A stretch of 64,000 bases of DNA from Aphrocallistes beatrix (lineage: Eukaryota; Porifera; Hexactinellida; Sceptrulophora; Aphrocallistidae): positions 1,612,001 to 1,676,000 of the forward strand of contig OY725495.1 of the NCBI GenBank assembly GCA_963281255.1, in the 5' to 3' direction. The notes below the pieces were generated by a model. The model did no database searches. It was not told where the DNA came from and saw only the letters and a list, made by a program, of their open reading frames with translations. Below are positions 22,205-34,125 of the stretch, piece by piece. A program made the position numbers and the translations under genes. How positions within the stretch are numbered: position 1 is the stretch's first letter; every line of letters begins with the position of its first letter.

Positions 22205-23242
22205 GGCCCCAGAGTAACTTGCGAATTTGGGACTAGGGATGCGGTAGAAGATGGTTGAACTAATTCATGAGCTGCTTTAAATCATTAACAAAGCACAATA
22301 GAGCTTAGGAATGTATTACCAGCATATATAAATATGGTGTCAAAGTACCCATATCCATTGTTAAAATTTAGATTAGTCACCATATGGTTGCGCAATAGGT
22401 GATATTTGCGACAAATTTGGTGATTTTCAGAGGCAGTTTATGGGCACTTCTAAGTGTTTTTATTATTAACTTTTTCGCATAGAACTGAGATGTGAATGGG
22501 TTAATACGAAAAATTTGGATTTTATCATGGAATGTTGCTACATTCCAGTGTTGCTATGGAAACGTGTTTTGGTCAGTTGGAGTATATCTTGAGAACCGCG
22601 ATAGCTAGACATTAAATATAATTCCATTTGATAGCTAATAGGCTATTTCCTATTAAGTAATAATATAATTTATTTGTCTAAATTTAATTGTTTACGAGTT
22701 ATTAGACAATTTATCATATTGGTCACATTCGGTAATTTGCCGAATATCTCGTAAACCATTGAATTTAGACGTCGAAAATATATTATCGCTTAATAGGAAA
22801 TAGCCTATTAGCTATCAAATGGAATTATATTTAATGTCTAGCTATCGCGGTTCTCAAGATATAACCCCAACTGACCAAAACACGTTACCATAGCAACACT
22901 GGAATGTAGCAACATTCCATAAAAAAATCCCAAATTTTCGTATTAACCCATTCACATCTCAGTTCTATGCGCAAAAGTTTATAATAAAAACACTTAGAAG
23001 TGCCCCTAAACGGCCTCTGAAAATCACCAAATTTGTCGCAAATATCACCTATTGCGGAACCATATGGTGATTAATCTAAATTTTAATAATGGATATGAGT
23101 ACCTTGACACCATATTTATATATGCTGGTAATACATTCCTAAGCTCCATTGTGCTTTGTTAATGATTTAAGGCAGCTCATGTATTAGTTCAACCATCTTC
23201 TACCGCATCCCTAGTCCCAAAATCGCAAGTGACTCTGGGGCC
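22205..23242. mobile_element. Palindromic element family C, complete copy
   Basis: A 1,038-bp inverted repeat begins ggccccagagtaacttgcga and ends with its complement. The arms are about 490 bp and meet near 22720. Mirror pairs include gagcttaggaatgtattacc and ggtaatacattcctaagctc, which are perfect. High arm identity means a recent origin or gene conversion. No ORF is shared with a transposase. It lies against a truncated Tc1 transposase frame. Confidence 0.88.
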
Positions 23243-23601
23243 TTTTTGGGGTTGCCTTTGGCGTGTATATGTCTTGGTGTTAAGGGTATTCCGTAAATAG
23301 CGGTATACGGTGCTGTATGAGAATACCCCTTAGATTTCAACTTCCGAGAGATGGATCTGGTTGATTGGTGTCTTTTCTTGGTAGACTTTGTGAAAACCAA
23401 TTTTGCTGGCATTGGGACGGATGTTTTTCGTCCATGGCCCCTTTTGTTTTCGAGTGAGTGACCTTCAAGAAAGCTCAGCCACCAACGACGAACTGTTCGG
23501 ATGTTTACACCAATCTGTTTAGCAACCTTTTGTTGCGTCAGCCCACACTGTAACATGCCAATTGCCAGATTACGAGTTTGAACAGTCTGTTCTTTGACCA
23601 T
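23243..23601 (-). pseudogene. Tc1-like transposase N-terminus
   Basis: The frame opens MVKEQTVQTRNLAIGMLQCG and shows the first helix-turn-helix (LTQQKVAKQIGVNIRTVRRW). A GRKTS hook and the second helix-turn-helix region follow (STRSISRKLKSKGYS). This is the DNA-binding half of a Tc1 transposase. The catalytic domain is absent because the frame runs into the palindromic element at 23242. The frame up to the break is intact. Confidence 0.85.
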
Positions 23602-23804
23602 TAGTTTTGTAAATATTAGTGGAATACCTAATTCGGAGTAAGCAGATCAAAATAACGATTATAATGGAGCAAAATGCTTAACAAGTGTTCATTGGAGTCA
23701 TACTATTGAAATGCAAGCTGAATCGTTCAATTATTAATATAATACTAGTGGGTATTTATAAAGTGTGTTAAATCTGGATAGGGCATCAATTATGAAACAC
23801 CCTC
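23243..23804 (-). mobile_element. Tc1-like transposon, 5' part only
   Basis: The 5' end, gagggtgtttcataattgat on the minus strand, is followed by TA. The rest of the element, beyond the N-terminal third of its gene, is missing where the family C palindrome begins. Confidence 0.75.
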
Positions 23805-24814
23805 TATATTTACCTCGGGGGTTATTCACATGACTACTTAAACTTAATTTTGTTTAAAACGGAGTCAAAACTAAGTACAATCTAAGTTTGAAACTAAGTC
23901 GTTGTTCACTTAGCCAAAATAAGTCAAAACTAGTTTTTTAACTTAGTTTTGGCTTAGCTTTAACAGAAAGGTTAATTTGACTGATATTGTTGTTTAAAAG
24001 TTAAGTCTGCTTCTAACTATACTTAACAGATATTTTTGTTTTGTAAATAATGATTTAATCATCAAAAGAAAACACATATATGTAACTTAGAAAACCTATA
24101 TGATGAGATACAGTTATATTGATATCAGGTTTTGAATTATTCTTATACTGCCAGAACAAATGTATTCGTACTACACACCAAAAAGTTTCCATACGAATAG
24201 TTATAATAGTCATATATTAGCGATTCAAGATCATTTAATACGTAAGAGGAACGCTTATTTTAACAAATTTGAATTCTCTGTTTTTATTTTTCGCGTAAAA
24301 TTTTTTGTGTAAAGTTTTGCCCATCGCAAATAAGTCCTCGACTATTCGCGGTTTAATTTGCAGAATGTGCCGATTAGCTAGTATAATTAGTTTGTTGGTA
24401 TCTATCCACATATTGGTCTTATTCTAGCCTAACTAAAATGGTCATCAACCAAGATATCGTTTTCTTAATCCAGAGACTGACTCAACATCTATGGCATTGA
24501 ACTTAAATTTGAATGACGTAGCTTTAATTGTTCCTGAACATAAAGCTTTCATTTAGGATATTATGGATATCACTTAATGAATCTTCTAAAATACCACATG
24601 GAACCTAACGCCAGGATTTTCGCTTACATTTAGTTTCATCGCTCGCGGATCTTCCGTTCCCGGAAATTCTCAAGAACGTGCCCCCACGAACGACAAGGGA
24701 TTCCTGTATTTTGAATGTAAAGAATATAAATTTTAAGCCTGATTTAGTGTATCTGTTACTGATGAAATCTATATTGACTTATATATATTGACCAATAACT
24801 GTAATCTTATATAT
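23805..24814. other. Intronic sequence, possible family G relative
   Basis: The stretch gggggttattcacatgac, then acttaaacttaattttg, at 23818-23855 resembles the start of MITE family G. No matching far end was found. The remainder has no recognised feature. Confidence 0.35.
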
Positions 24815-26000
24815 TAAAATGCTAGGATTTTTTTTTTTTGTGTTTGTCCGAATTGATTGAAAAATTGGGAAGTCAGAGAGATGTGAAAATTGGCATGTAG
24901 GTGTCAAATGTTATGACTACGATTAAGTTCTAAGATCTAAGCGAAATTTTCAAATATCTGCAAAAAAAATTTTTCACACCTTTTCTATACAAAATAAATG
25001 ATTACACTATCACAATAGAAATCATTGTATAAGTACGACACTACAATAGATCGACATTGTTATTAATACTTCAAAGCCACAACATATGTTTGATATCTTA
25101 AATGTACTATACTAGTGTATGGCAATAAAAAAGATTATCTGCATATTTTCACACCTTTATATACATATTTTCACACCATTTGATGAATTTTGAAAATAAT
25201 GCTAGAGACTAGCTTCCAACGGGTGACATGGGGTTTTCAGGGGTGTAGATTTCGAAGTTCAAATTTTCAGATCTATATGATAAATTATTTGTTTACTTTT
25301 GCTTACAATAGATACATAAAGTAAACAAATCTCAAAAATATGATGGAAACTAGCTTCCAACGGGTGACATGGGGTTTTCTGGGGTGTAGATTTCGAAGAT
25401 CAAATTTTCAGATCTATATGATAAATATTTGTTTACTTTTGTTTACAATAGATACATAAAGTAAACAAATCTCAAAAATATGATGGAGACTAGCTTCCAA
25501 CGGGTAACATGGGGTTTTCTGGGGTGTAGATTTCGAAGATCAAATTTTCAGATCTATATGATAAATATTTGTTTACTTTTGTTTACAATAGATACATAAA
25601 GTAAACAAATCTCAAAAATATGCTATAAACTTGCTTTAAACGGTTGACATGAGGTTTTCAGGGGTGTATATTTCAAATATCATATTTTCAGATCTATATG
25701 ATAAATATTTGTTTACCTTTGTTTACAATAATTACATAAAGTAAACAAATTACAAAAATAGGCTTGAAACTAGCTTCCAACAGTTGACATGGGGTTTTTA
25801 GTGCTGTAGATTTCGAATATTATATCTTCGGATCCACACTGGAAACTATTCGTTAACCTTTGTTTACAATATTTATATAGAGGAAACAAATTTACAAAAT
25901 AGGTTAGATTGAGTAACTTCAGGCTCCCGCAGGGCGACTCTGCGGACACAAAGTGTCCTCAAGCCGCGCAGCACAAGCAAGCCAAGCCCGCTTGTGTATA
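24815..26000 (-). repeat. Family B dispersed repeat with internal satellite
   Basis: Read on the minus strand it has the GC-rich head at 25915-25995, shared with family A. Then come five 140-bp repeats, then a unique tail with the run catgccaattttcacatc and ttcaatcaattcgg. On the plus strand the AT-rich end reads tcttatatattaaaatgc. Related pieces lie at 31142-31990, 54463-54556 and 56691-58870. Shared ends with a variable body suggest Helitron-like non-autonomous elements. Confidence 0.7.
25195..25905 (+). repeat. 140-bp tandem repeat, about five units
   Basis: The landmark gggtgacatggggttttc recurs at 25221, 25362, 25502, 25642 and 25782, with 140-141 bp spacing. Units 2 and 3 are almost identical and the outer ones are more diverged. 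Each contains tttgtttac twice in inverted or direct form. Confidence 0.92.
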
Positions 26001-27108
26001 CTATTTAGGCACATACATTATATTATTAGTGGATAGGAAGTTGCCTATTACCTATCATATGATATCATTTATTAGTGGATAGCACCTACAGTTATTGAGA
26101 TATCTTTCTAAGCAAGTCTTGAATAATATATAGGGGTGCCCACATTCTATTGAAATGTTTACTATCAATTTCTTTATGCCTCCTGAGAGTTGGAATCTGT
26201 TAAGGCTTTAACATACTAAGTATTCAGACATCATTCACATTCACTCTTGATCCCTTCAGCTTCAAAAAATGCTGGGTAGGGTTTTCACTAAAATAATTAT
26301 GCCTGAATATTATTTTAACTAAGTCAAAACAAGTTATTGCTAATCAATGTCGTTTTACCCTTTTTCGTATAGTAAACGATATTTGTGCTGTAATTGTCTA
26401 TACCTCAGATAACCATTAAATTAACCATTTTAAAGAGTTTATTAGTTAGAAATACTAGCTAACAATGTAACATTCTGATAAAATCTGAACACTAGCTCTA
26501 TTTATAATTGCTATGAATTATTAAAATTATTTTAAAATATTTAATCTCAAATTTGATTAATTGAAATTAATGTTTAAATTTCTCGTTTGTTATTCACTAA
26601 GCAGGCAAATGTATTTAAACAGTGTATTATTTCCATACATTTTGGACAAAAATGTGTCTATTTGTCCCCACCAACGATCCAGACTGCACTTAATACTGTT
26701 TATTTGTTTTTAGATTGAATTATACGCATTATTGTTCCTAATCTTACATCTTTTAACTAGATTACCCACTTGTAAGAAAATATTTTCAGACAGCGAAGGA
26801 ATAAGCCACTTATGTCAAATAATTACCACTATACATGGAGCAGTATATGGCATCTGACGCCACTTTCTGCTAATATTTTTCGTAGAGGAGAGAAATAAAG
26901 TTGAAAACTTGAAAAAATTACCAGATTGTGTTGAATTCGAATTTATAAATAATTAATAATATTCTGTACATTTTGAATACTTTGATCGACACAAATTTGG
27001 TAATGTTGCACCACCACTACTCCAACCTAAATCATATTAACAATATACTATGTGCAAATAGTATAACTATTGTGTCATCATGAGCAGTTATGTGTGATGT
27101 CTTTACAG
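26001..27108 (+). other. Intronic sequence before an HTT exon
   Basis: No repeat or coding similarity was recognised. It ends at acceptor gtctttacag. Confidence 0.5.
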
Positions 27109-27356
27109 GGTCATAATTTCAATGAGAAACATGATATGTTTTCTTTTGGCTTAATACATTTTTTATTATTGAAAATGAAGTATCCTGAAGTAATTGCAGA
27201 TCTGACGTTACAATCAAGTTGTATATATGTTGTTACTTCGCTTTTATCTGCAATTTTTAATGTTTATGGTAAACACTTGAAAGAAAAGGGTTGGAGTTCA
27301 CTTAGATTGACAACCTTAAAGTTGGTCCCTCAAAGTCTATTTTTACATTTGGCTAG
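27109..27356 (+). CDS. HTT: Huntingtin homologue, internal exon
   Basis: This 248-bp exon lies between acceptor tgtctttacag and donor GTAAGT (27357). It starts in phase 0 and ends in phase 2. The translation begins GHNFNEKHDMFSFGLIHFLL and goes on to SSCIYVVTSLLSAIFNVYG. It aligns in order with the vertebrate huntingtin segment that follows the previous exon, where SAHQDALILAGNLLAAS is the best landmark. The end, LKLVPQSLFLHLAR, leads into the next exon, which supplies the last base of the arginine codon. The exon is open without breaks. Confidence 0.82.
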
Positions 27357-28764
27357 GTAAGTAAATAATTATACTAGATGCATTTACTCAAATTTTGCAT
27401 TCACTCGTTTAATGGTATTCTTCTTTTTTTCATTATTTGATATTAACTACTTTTCTGAAACATTTGAATAAATTATTTCCATTTCAAATTTAAAAGATTT
27501 TTAATGGTTCAAATAATGCCATCTTTATTTTGTTTGAAGCTCCCATTTTCTTTAATTGTAGTTTTAAGATCATATGTTGATCAATTATATGCACTAATCA
27601 GATAAAGATATTTGTATACTAGACTATTTCTCAAACAAATAGTCTAAATTAGAACTTTGAATGGAAAAGTATTCAGTTCTAAAATATATTGAGAGTCTGA
27701 TTTAAGATTCGAAGTAAACACATTCGAATTAATAATAATTGAAGATCAATAATTTGTGGTCAACCCTGTAGTAAAACTATCGAACTAGGGCACAAAAGGT
27801 AATTCATCATCATGTATAGTGGTGTGTACAGATTTCGAATTCGATCTTAAGTACGCTGACCTGCCAAATGTTTTAGTATCCCTCAATTTTCCTTTTCAAA
27901 TAATTATAATACATCTGTATGTGGAGCGTTTAGCATTTACCCAGGGGCCAATACATTTTATTTCGTTGCCAATTCGACCTCTCTTGCAATTACTTTCTTC
28001 ATTCCTCTTCCTCAGAGTAAAGTATTTTCAATTGTATACCTTGTATCATTATGTCATTAAATATAATGGTGATATCTTGTGCCATTTGGCACAGGATAAC
28101 AGATGTTGAATTTTTACTATGAATCAATTAGTAGTATAATTCATTGAATTAAAACTACTTGGGTATATGAATAAACTGGTGGTGAATTGTGGAGTAGGCT
28201 TCAAATTACAATCATTTTCTTAAAGATAACACTCGGCAAAATGGATTATTTAAACATTTCAAAAATCCACGTTTTCAGCGAATAACTTATATCATTTTGA
28301 TAATATGAACCAAATTCTAAAAGTCCCCTTTGAGTGTTTAGAGTGCCAAAATGTTCACAAGATCTTCAACTTTGAAGTGGATTTTTCGCATAATTTCCAA
28401 TCTTCAATCAGGAAATTACGTACATTTACCGAATGTTTCATTAATACTGATTATAAAATTCACCCATATATCCTAAAATGAATACGTACGTAATAGTAAT
28501 TTATGTCCACCAATGTTATATACCTAAAAATTTATGATGTACATTTTGAGACGCTTTGTTCAAGCGCGCAAATCTGTACTTTAGAGATGCTTGATGAGTT
28601 ATTTGTCCAAAATTTAATCATTTTGGTTTTTTTCAATGTCTGGTATTTTATTTTTATAATGCATGCTGGTCAAAGCTTTTACACAAATAGTGCTCATGCC
28701 CTACTCAATTTTCAATGGCATCCATTATACCTTTTTTCTGTCTCAAATGCTCTTTTGAGATAGA
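27357..28764 (+). other. HTT intron start, mostly unrecognised
   Basis: A fragment near 27690-27840 (aggtaattcatcatcatgta) resembles the family D-type MITE flanks seen at 43500 and 63160. Short frames at 27819-28109 and 28503-28763 have no recognisable motif. Confidence 0.35.
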
Positions 28765-28826
28765 CAAGAGCGCTTCGCTTGCTTGCGCTGCGCGGCTTGT
28801 GGACACTTTGTGTCCGCAGAGTCTTT
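28765..28826 (+). repeat. GC-rich head shared by families A and B, solo
   Basis: About 60 bp (gcgcttcgcttgcttgcg, ggacactttgtgtccgc) without either body. The stem-loop is complete. The sequence after it ends abruptly in host-like DNA. Confidence 0.75.
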
Positions 28827-29287
28827 TTGCTATCTACTGCCATTTTTGCTATGTACTGCCAGTTTTTCAAATTGATGTATCGGCAATAATTCTTAAATAT
28901 TTCAATGAAGAACGAAATCTATATAGAATATTGTAACATTTGTAATAATTACCAGATTCATAATTAATTCGGTATTTAGAGTCAATTTTAAAAATGTATA
29001 CCTTGGAAAATCTGTAAGTTTCATCCTGCTAAGTTATTCGTGTCATCTTTGCATAACTATCCTGAAATACATCTCATTATTTCCCTGATGTCTGTAGGAT
29101 TATTTGAAACCCTAGATTAAACTAGGTTCTTAAGATATCACATAAGTAGATTCAGGAGGGTTTAAGTCGGAAATATAGGTTCCCATTCTAAATCGTTTTG
29201 AGACTGAGAAATCTTGCCCCAAAGAGTCATTGAAAATTTGTGACCTCCTCCATTTATTGGTACAAAAGGTCAGTCAGAATTGATGAA
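28827..29287. other. Intronic sequence without recognised features
   Basis: Nothing coding or repetitive is recognised before the Tc1 element at 29290. Confidence 0.4.
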
Positions 29288-29363
29288 TACAGGGTGTTAA
29301 GAAATTGATGTCCCATTTTGTACCATATATATTACAATAATGCAAACTAGAAAGGTGTACTAT

Positions 29364-30613
29364 TTACTTTAATATGTAATCTCCATTTAATTTTAAACAT
29401 TTTTTAATGCGAGAAGGCATCCCTGCTATGAGTTTCTCTAGGGTCACTGGTGAAAATTCCTTCCAGGCTTCAATTAGTTGATTTTCTAACATTTTTAGGT
29501 TTGTTGCGCGCTCCATTGAATCCAGCTTGGTTTGCAAAATTGCCCAGACGTTTTCAATATAATTTAAGTCTGGCGAGTTCGCAGGCCATATATCCTTAGT
29601 CCAAAATCCCGGCATATTGTTTTTTAGCCATTCCTGGCTTTTCTTAGAGGTATGTGCTCAGGGGCGGTCATAGGAATTTTCCAAACCGGGGCGAGGCGGG
29701 GCCAAAGAAAAAATATCCGGGGCCTTACTATGATTTTTGGCTTAGGTCGTCGAATGAAATCCAGGGCCGCAGAATCATACCAGGGGCAAATGCCCCGGAT
29801 GCCCCCCCCTGGGACCGCCCCTGTATGTGCTGGGACCCATATTGTTGAAATATCGCTTTGGACCTTTCTGGCAACAATTTTTTCTCCAGAATAGTCCCTG
29901 AATCGTTCGAAGCATAGTGGATGTTAGAGATTGTTTCAATATTGTTTCTACATAGTATTCTGATGTCACAGTTTGCCCTTTGGGGATTATGTGGAGGTGT
30001 GAGAGTGCTTGATATGACATCACACCCCACACCATAACCTTTCCAGGAAATTTACCTTTTCAGTCGGGGGGACATTGACACTAGATTTTGCCCAAACTCG
30101 GTCGTTTTGCTTATTTGGAGTTTGAAATAACTCGAAGGAGGACTCATCCGAGAATTAAACCCTCTGCCAGTTTCAATTGTCCAATTCTTTCTCTCATTAC
30201 AGAATTTTAGGCGAGCTGTCCTCTGTTTTTCCGTAAATTTGGGTTGAACCTGAGGTTTGTATGGTCGAACTTTCAGATTTTTGCGTAAATACGTGTGTAC
30301 CGTCACGTGGGAGATAGAAAACCCTTTAGATTTAAGATTCCTGGAGATAAGTCTTGTGGATTTCATTTTTACAGATTGTCTTGGCAATGACCACTTTGGG
30401 CACCATAGTGACGGACGTTTTTCTTCCACGGCCCCCCCTTTTCTGTAGAGACTCACCAGCCTTGGACCTCATTAACCAACGCCGAATGGTACGGACAAAT
30501 ACCCCTATATCTTTGGCAACTTTTTTAATAAAAATTCCAGCTTCTATCATGCAAACTGCACGTGTACGGGCGGCTAGAGTTACTTCTTTGAACTTGATTA
30601 TTTCTAGTCTATG
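29364..30613 (-). pseudogene. Tc1-like transposase, frameshifted and interrupted
   Basis: Pieces in different frames cover the whole protein. They are the helix-turn-helix (VRTIRRWLMRSKAG), the second binding domain (STRLISRNLKSKGFSIS), the first acid in SDESSFELFQTPNKQ, KVMVWGVMSYQ, and the third acid in WPANSPDLNYIENVWAI. The block that should read QQDG reads QQYG, so the second catalytic aspartate is lost. A hAT-type MITE (29659-29823) splits the gene just before the third motif. The C-terminus ends LNGDYILK at 29364. Confidence 0.88.
29659..29823. mobile_element. hAT-type MITE, 165 bp, GC-rich
   Basis: It has perfect inverted ends caggggcggtc and a perfect 8-bp target duplication tatgtgct (29651-29658, 29824-29831). 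It lies inside the Tc1 transposase gene. Its GC-rich content stands out against the AT-rich surroundings. Confidence 0.93.
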
Positions 30614-30879
30614 AGAACTAAGGATATTTGAACAAAAGAATTTTTTTGATTCAAAACTTAAGAATGAATATAAATTATATTATTTACAGTATGTAGAAAG
30701 AGAATTTGAAGCTAAAACACGATTAATTTAGTTAATTAATAATCTTATTTGATTTCAAAAAAGGGACATCAATTTCTTAGCAACCTGTAGAGTACTCTCA
30801 GTTCCACAAAAAGTTTAAAAAAAGAATTTGCACTATAGAAATAAACAATAAACTCCATAAAAATATCATGTGAAGAATA

Positions 30880-31125
30880 TTTATACATATACACATTCTA
30901 TTAAAATTTCGGCCTTCTATCATCTAAAATGACTGAGTTATAGTAGATAAACTGAAATTTCTAATAATAAAAAAGGTGACAATGACGTCATAATTCCATG
31001 ATTAGTCTACATTTTCGTCTAAGGTCAGATTTTAATGGAGCCATAACCAATACACTCACACATGCTAAAAATCAGCTTTATGTACCTTGCAATTTCTTTA
31101 ATCAATTCGTTACAGATATAAATAT
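30880..31125 (+). repeat. Family A dispersed repeat, AT-rich half
   Basis: It begins inside the body (attctattaaaatttc) and runs through ggtgacaatgacgtcataat to ttcgttacagatata. The head half is missing. Confidence 0.75.
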
Positions 31126-31141
31126 ATAGTATATATATCTA

Positions 31142-31990
31142 CAAGCGCGCTTCGCTTACTTGCGCTGCGCGACTTACAGACACTGCGTATTCACAGACTC
31201 GCCCTGCGGGCGCCTGGAATTACTCAATCTTACCTATTTTGTAAATTTTTACTCTCTACAAGCGCGCTTCGCTTGCTTGCGCTGCGCGGCTGGAGGACAC
31301 TTTGTGTCCGCCGAAGGCTCCCTTCGGTCGCCTGGGGTCACATTGGTTAATTATAAGGGAGATAACATCTCTAAATACTTCTGTCCTACTGTTATAATCT
31401 ACTATATCGCACGAAAAATCACCAAATTTATCAATTTTTAAAATTTTTGATGAGTAATGATGGCGTCATAACAAAGTGATGAGTCATCATTTTTGATGAT
31501 AGTAGCATCATATGTGAGGTATGTTAGTATATAGATTCAATTAAAATTTCAGCCTTCTATCTCCTATAATGGCTGAGTTATGCCCGAATAACTGTGTTGC
31601 TTAACTTTTAAAAGTGTGACAATGACGTCATAATTCCATGATGAGTCGACATTTTCGTCTGAGCTCAGAACTTACTAGAGCCATAGCCAAAAGACCCCCA
31701 CATGCCAAAAATCAGCCTTCTGCACCCGGCCGTTTCTTCAATCAATTCGTTACAGAAAGATATCAAAGCACATGCTTTTGGCTTTGAAGTATTAATAACA
31801 ATGACAATCTATTGTAGTGTCGTACAATGTTTTCTATTGTGAAAATTTGTTTCTATTTTTTGCAGTGGTGTGAAAATTTCGCTTAGATCTTAGAACTTAT
31901 TCATAGTCATATCATTTGACACCTACATGCCAATTTTCATATCACCACGACTTGCCAATTTTTCAATCAATTCGGACTAACACAATGTAT
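31142..31990 (+). repeat. Family B dispersed repeat, split by a family A copy
   Basis: The head and the first ~60 bp (ctattttgtaaattt) lie at 31142-31258, and the tail (tggctttgaagtattaata to tttttcaatcaattcgg) at 31759-31990. The 140-bp repeats are lost. The family A copy at 31259-31757 sits between, so family A was still moving after this B copy arrived. Confidence 0.7.
31259..31757 (+). repeat. Family A dispersed repeat, well preserved
   Basis: The head is caagcgcgcttcgcttgc with the hairpin ggacactttgtgtcc. The body has TGACGTCA at about 31627, and the end is atcaattcgttacag. The terminal TA run and AT-rich terminus are missing at the junction with family B. Confidence 0.85.
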
Positions 31991-33959
31991 ATATATATTA
32001 TTTAAATATTACCAACTTACTTCATGCTAGAGCTCACCGGCACAACTAAGCCAAATGTACTTTATTCATGTTGTCGAATTTTTTTTAAGCTAATCTAGAA
32101 ATAGGTAAATTAACAACTGAATAATGGAGGGATAATAGTGCTAAAATTGAGATTCTACCTAGTATTGAAGAGTAACAGTGTTGTATTCGTGGATCCATTT
32201 GGTGCAAAAATGGAAAACCGCCACTATGTTTGTCAGATTAATGTATCGTCACTCAATACTTTCTTGACCAAACTCGAAGTTAATACACCTCGACCTGGCA
32301 GATCCTTAGAACAGTCGCCATTGAGGCAATTTGTAGTAAATGTTGAATGAATTTGAAGAATCACGGCCTTATATATAGTTCTAGCGTTTTTAAATATCTC
32401 AAGACTTCCGCAATCGCTGGAAAACTATTTGCATGAAGAGTAGAAGCCCCAAGATACATGAGTAATGTTGCTGTTAATTACGTTAAAGAAACTTTGCAAC
32501 TATATATATATATATAATCAAAATCTACACATTCTAATTAGTAATAGTTGAAGATTTCTAATAAATTCCTCAATCCAATAAGTATAATGGCACAAAGTAG
32601 TAGTGATTGATAAATTGAAACATTAGGAATTGATAATTGTTAAGAAATATTCTACTATTAACTAATTCGAATCCGCAGATTTCGAATTTGCAATCCGATT
32701 AGATGCATCGCTTACCGTTTAGGAGTTTTAATCTTCATGACTTGATCAACTTTAGTATTAATTGAACGTGGAATATGAAGTGTACAGTTACATTTGTCCG
32801 AGTACATAGTGTATAAAATATTTCCTGGGGCTCATGCCCCCCTGAGACAACCTTACGGACTCTCACTGTGTGCCCACCTAAATAGTATCTTTTAAAATCT
32901 GTACCCCTCTTGAGAAATGTCTAGCTACGCCCCTGACTAGCAGCATCTGGCTACATACATAGAGAATTGGGAACAAATGTATTTTAATCGAGAAATATTT
33001 CATATAAATACTATTCCTTGTAAAATGACATTATTTAATCAACGCATGGAAATATTTGATTCGATCTCAAATGCATAATTAATTATAGCTAATTGCGACC
33101 TTTGTTAGGTTGCTGATGATTAGATTTACATGGAAAAAGAAAATCGAGTTGTAATTATCAAATTTGAGCATTTTCAATGCGTAAATATCGCATCAAGATG
33201 GAATACTCTCGATTTCTCCACAATTTCCAACATGATTTTCAGAATATATATCCAAAAATATGATCACCATAACAATATTTATTTGTATAAAATATTTTAT
33301 GGTTAATAAAATACTTTTATACTCGGCATATGCAATGTCGATGCTCCTGGTTAACCCCGAATAAATTGCAAATATATGCTTGTCAATGTTTAATTCTAAC
33401 TTTGCACAGACATAGGAAAGAACATTTCAAAAACACAAATGATTCCAAAAATGTTGGGCCAAGTAGGAATTATTACTTGGCACAGAACAGGAATAGTTCA
33501 CAATACATTCTACACAGCAACCTCAGTTTCTCGTAACTTACTATTTAGATCTCTATGCGAGACAGTAATTCAGTTATCATTTCATTTTTCGCAAGTTCTT
33601 CTCTGCAGATTTACACTTAGTTGTTGGTATATTTTATCTGAGGATGCATAATTGTGTCTGAAACCATGAGAATCGCTTGATAGATTTTGGATTATTACAT
33701 TCGACGACCCGTAAATTTAGATGTTGAAGTAATCTCATACAACGAGCCCACCTCAAATGTTTATTCTTTTCCAAATGTACAGTTGTGCATCCAAGAAACA
33801 CAAAGCAGTGGCGTCGTGCTCTATGACATTGAGGACTCGTGTCTCCCCAAATATTTCTTGGGGCCTCTCTCTCCGAAATTTTTTGTGCATTCTGGATATT
33901 GTATTTGCTCCCTCCCCCAGGATATTTACTAGGATTCCTAGATTTTAAAATTGCTGATA
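31991..33959 (+). other. Intronic mosaic of degraded repeats
   Basis: A family D-like fragment lies at about 32515-32815 (aaaatctacacattctaatt, ending tttgtccgagtaca). Pieces near 32825-32935 (tagctacgcccctga) and 33815-33935 look like ends of hAT-type elements. The rest is unrecognised, including frames at 32138-32350 and 33330-33651. Confidence 0.35.
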
Positions 33960-34125
33960 TATATTCGAAAAAATTTCTAATTATAAATAGAGTAATAATG
34001 ACGTCATATTTCCATAATGAGTCGATATTTTCGTCTGAAGTCAGAGCTTAGTAGTGGCATTAGCCAAAATACTAGAAAACATTCCAAAAATCAGCTCTTC
34101 ATTCAATTCGTTTCAGATATATAGA
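33960..34125 (+). repeat. Family A dispersed repeat, AT-rich third
   Basis: It keeps aatgacgtcatatttcc, cattttcgtctg and the end attcaattcgtttcagata. The remainder is absent. Confidence 0.65.

Larger units (their letters stand above)
29290..30787 (-). mobile_element. Tc1-like transposon, complete ends
   Basis: It is flanked by TA (29288-29289, 30788-30789). The inverted ends cagggtgttaagaaattgat and caggttgctaagaaattgat extend through gtccc. Without the 165-bp MITE and its target copy it would be about 1.33 kb, normal for Tc1. The plus-strand 30772-30789 end is the 5' end of the gene. Confidence 0.9.

Noticed and set aside
29652..29894. Open frames of 64-80 codons with GC-rich composition
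   Set aside because: They are created by the hAT MITE (29659-29823) and its surroundings; both ends are defined by the target duplication, so no gene is needed to explain them.
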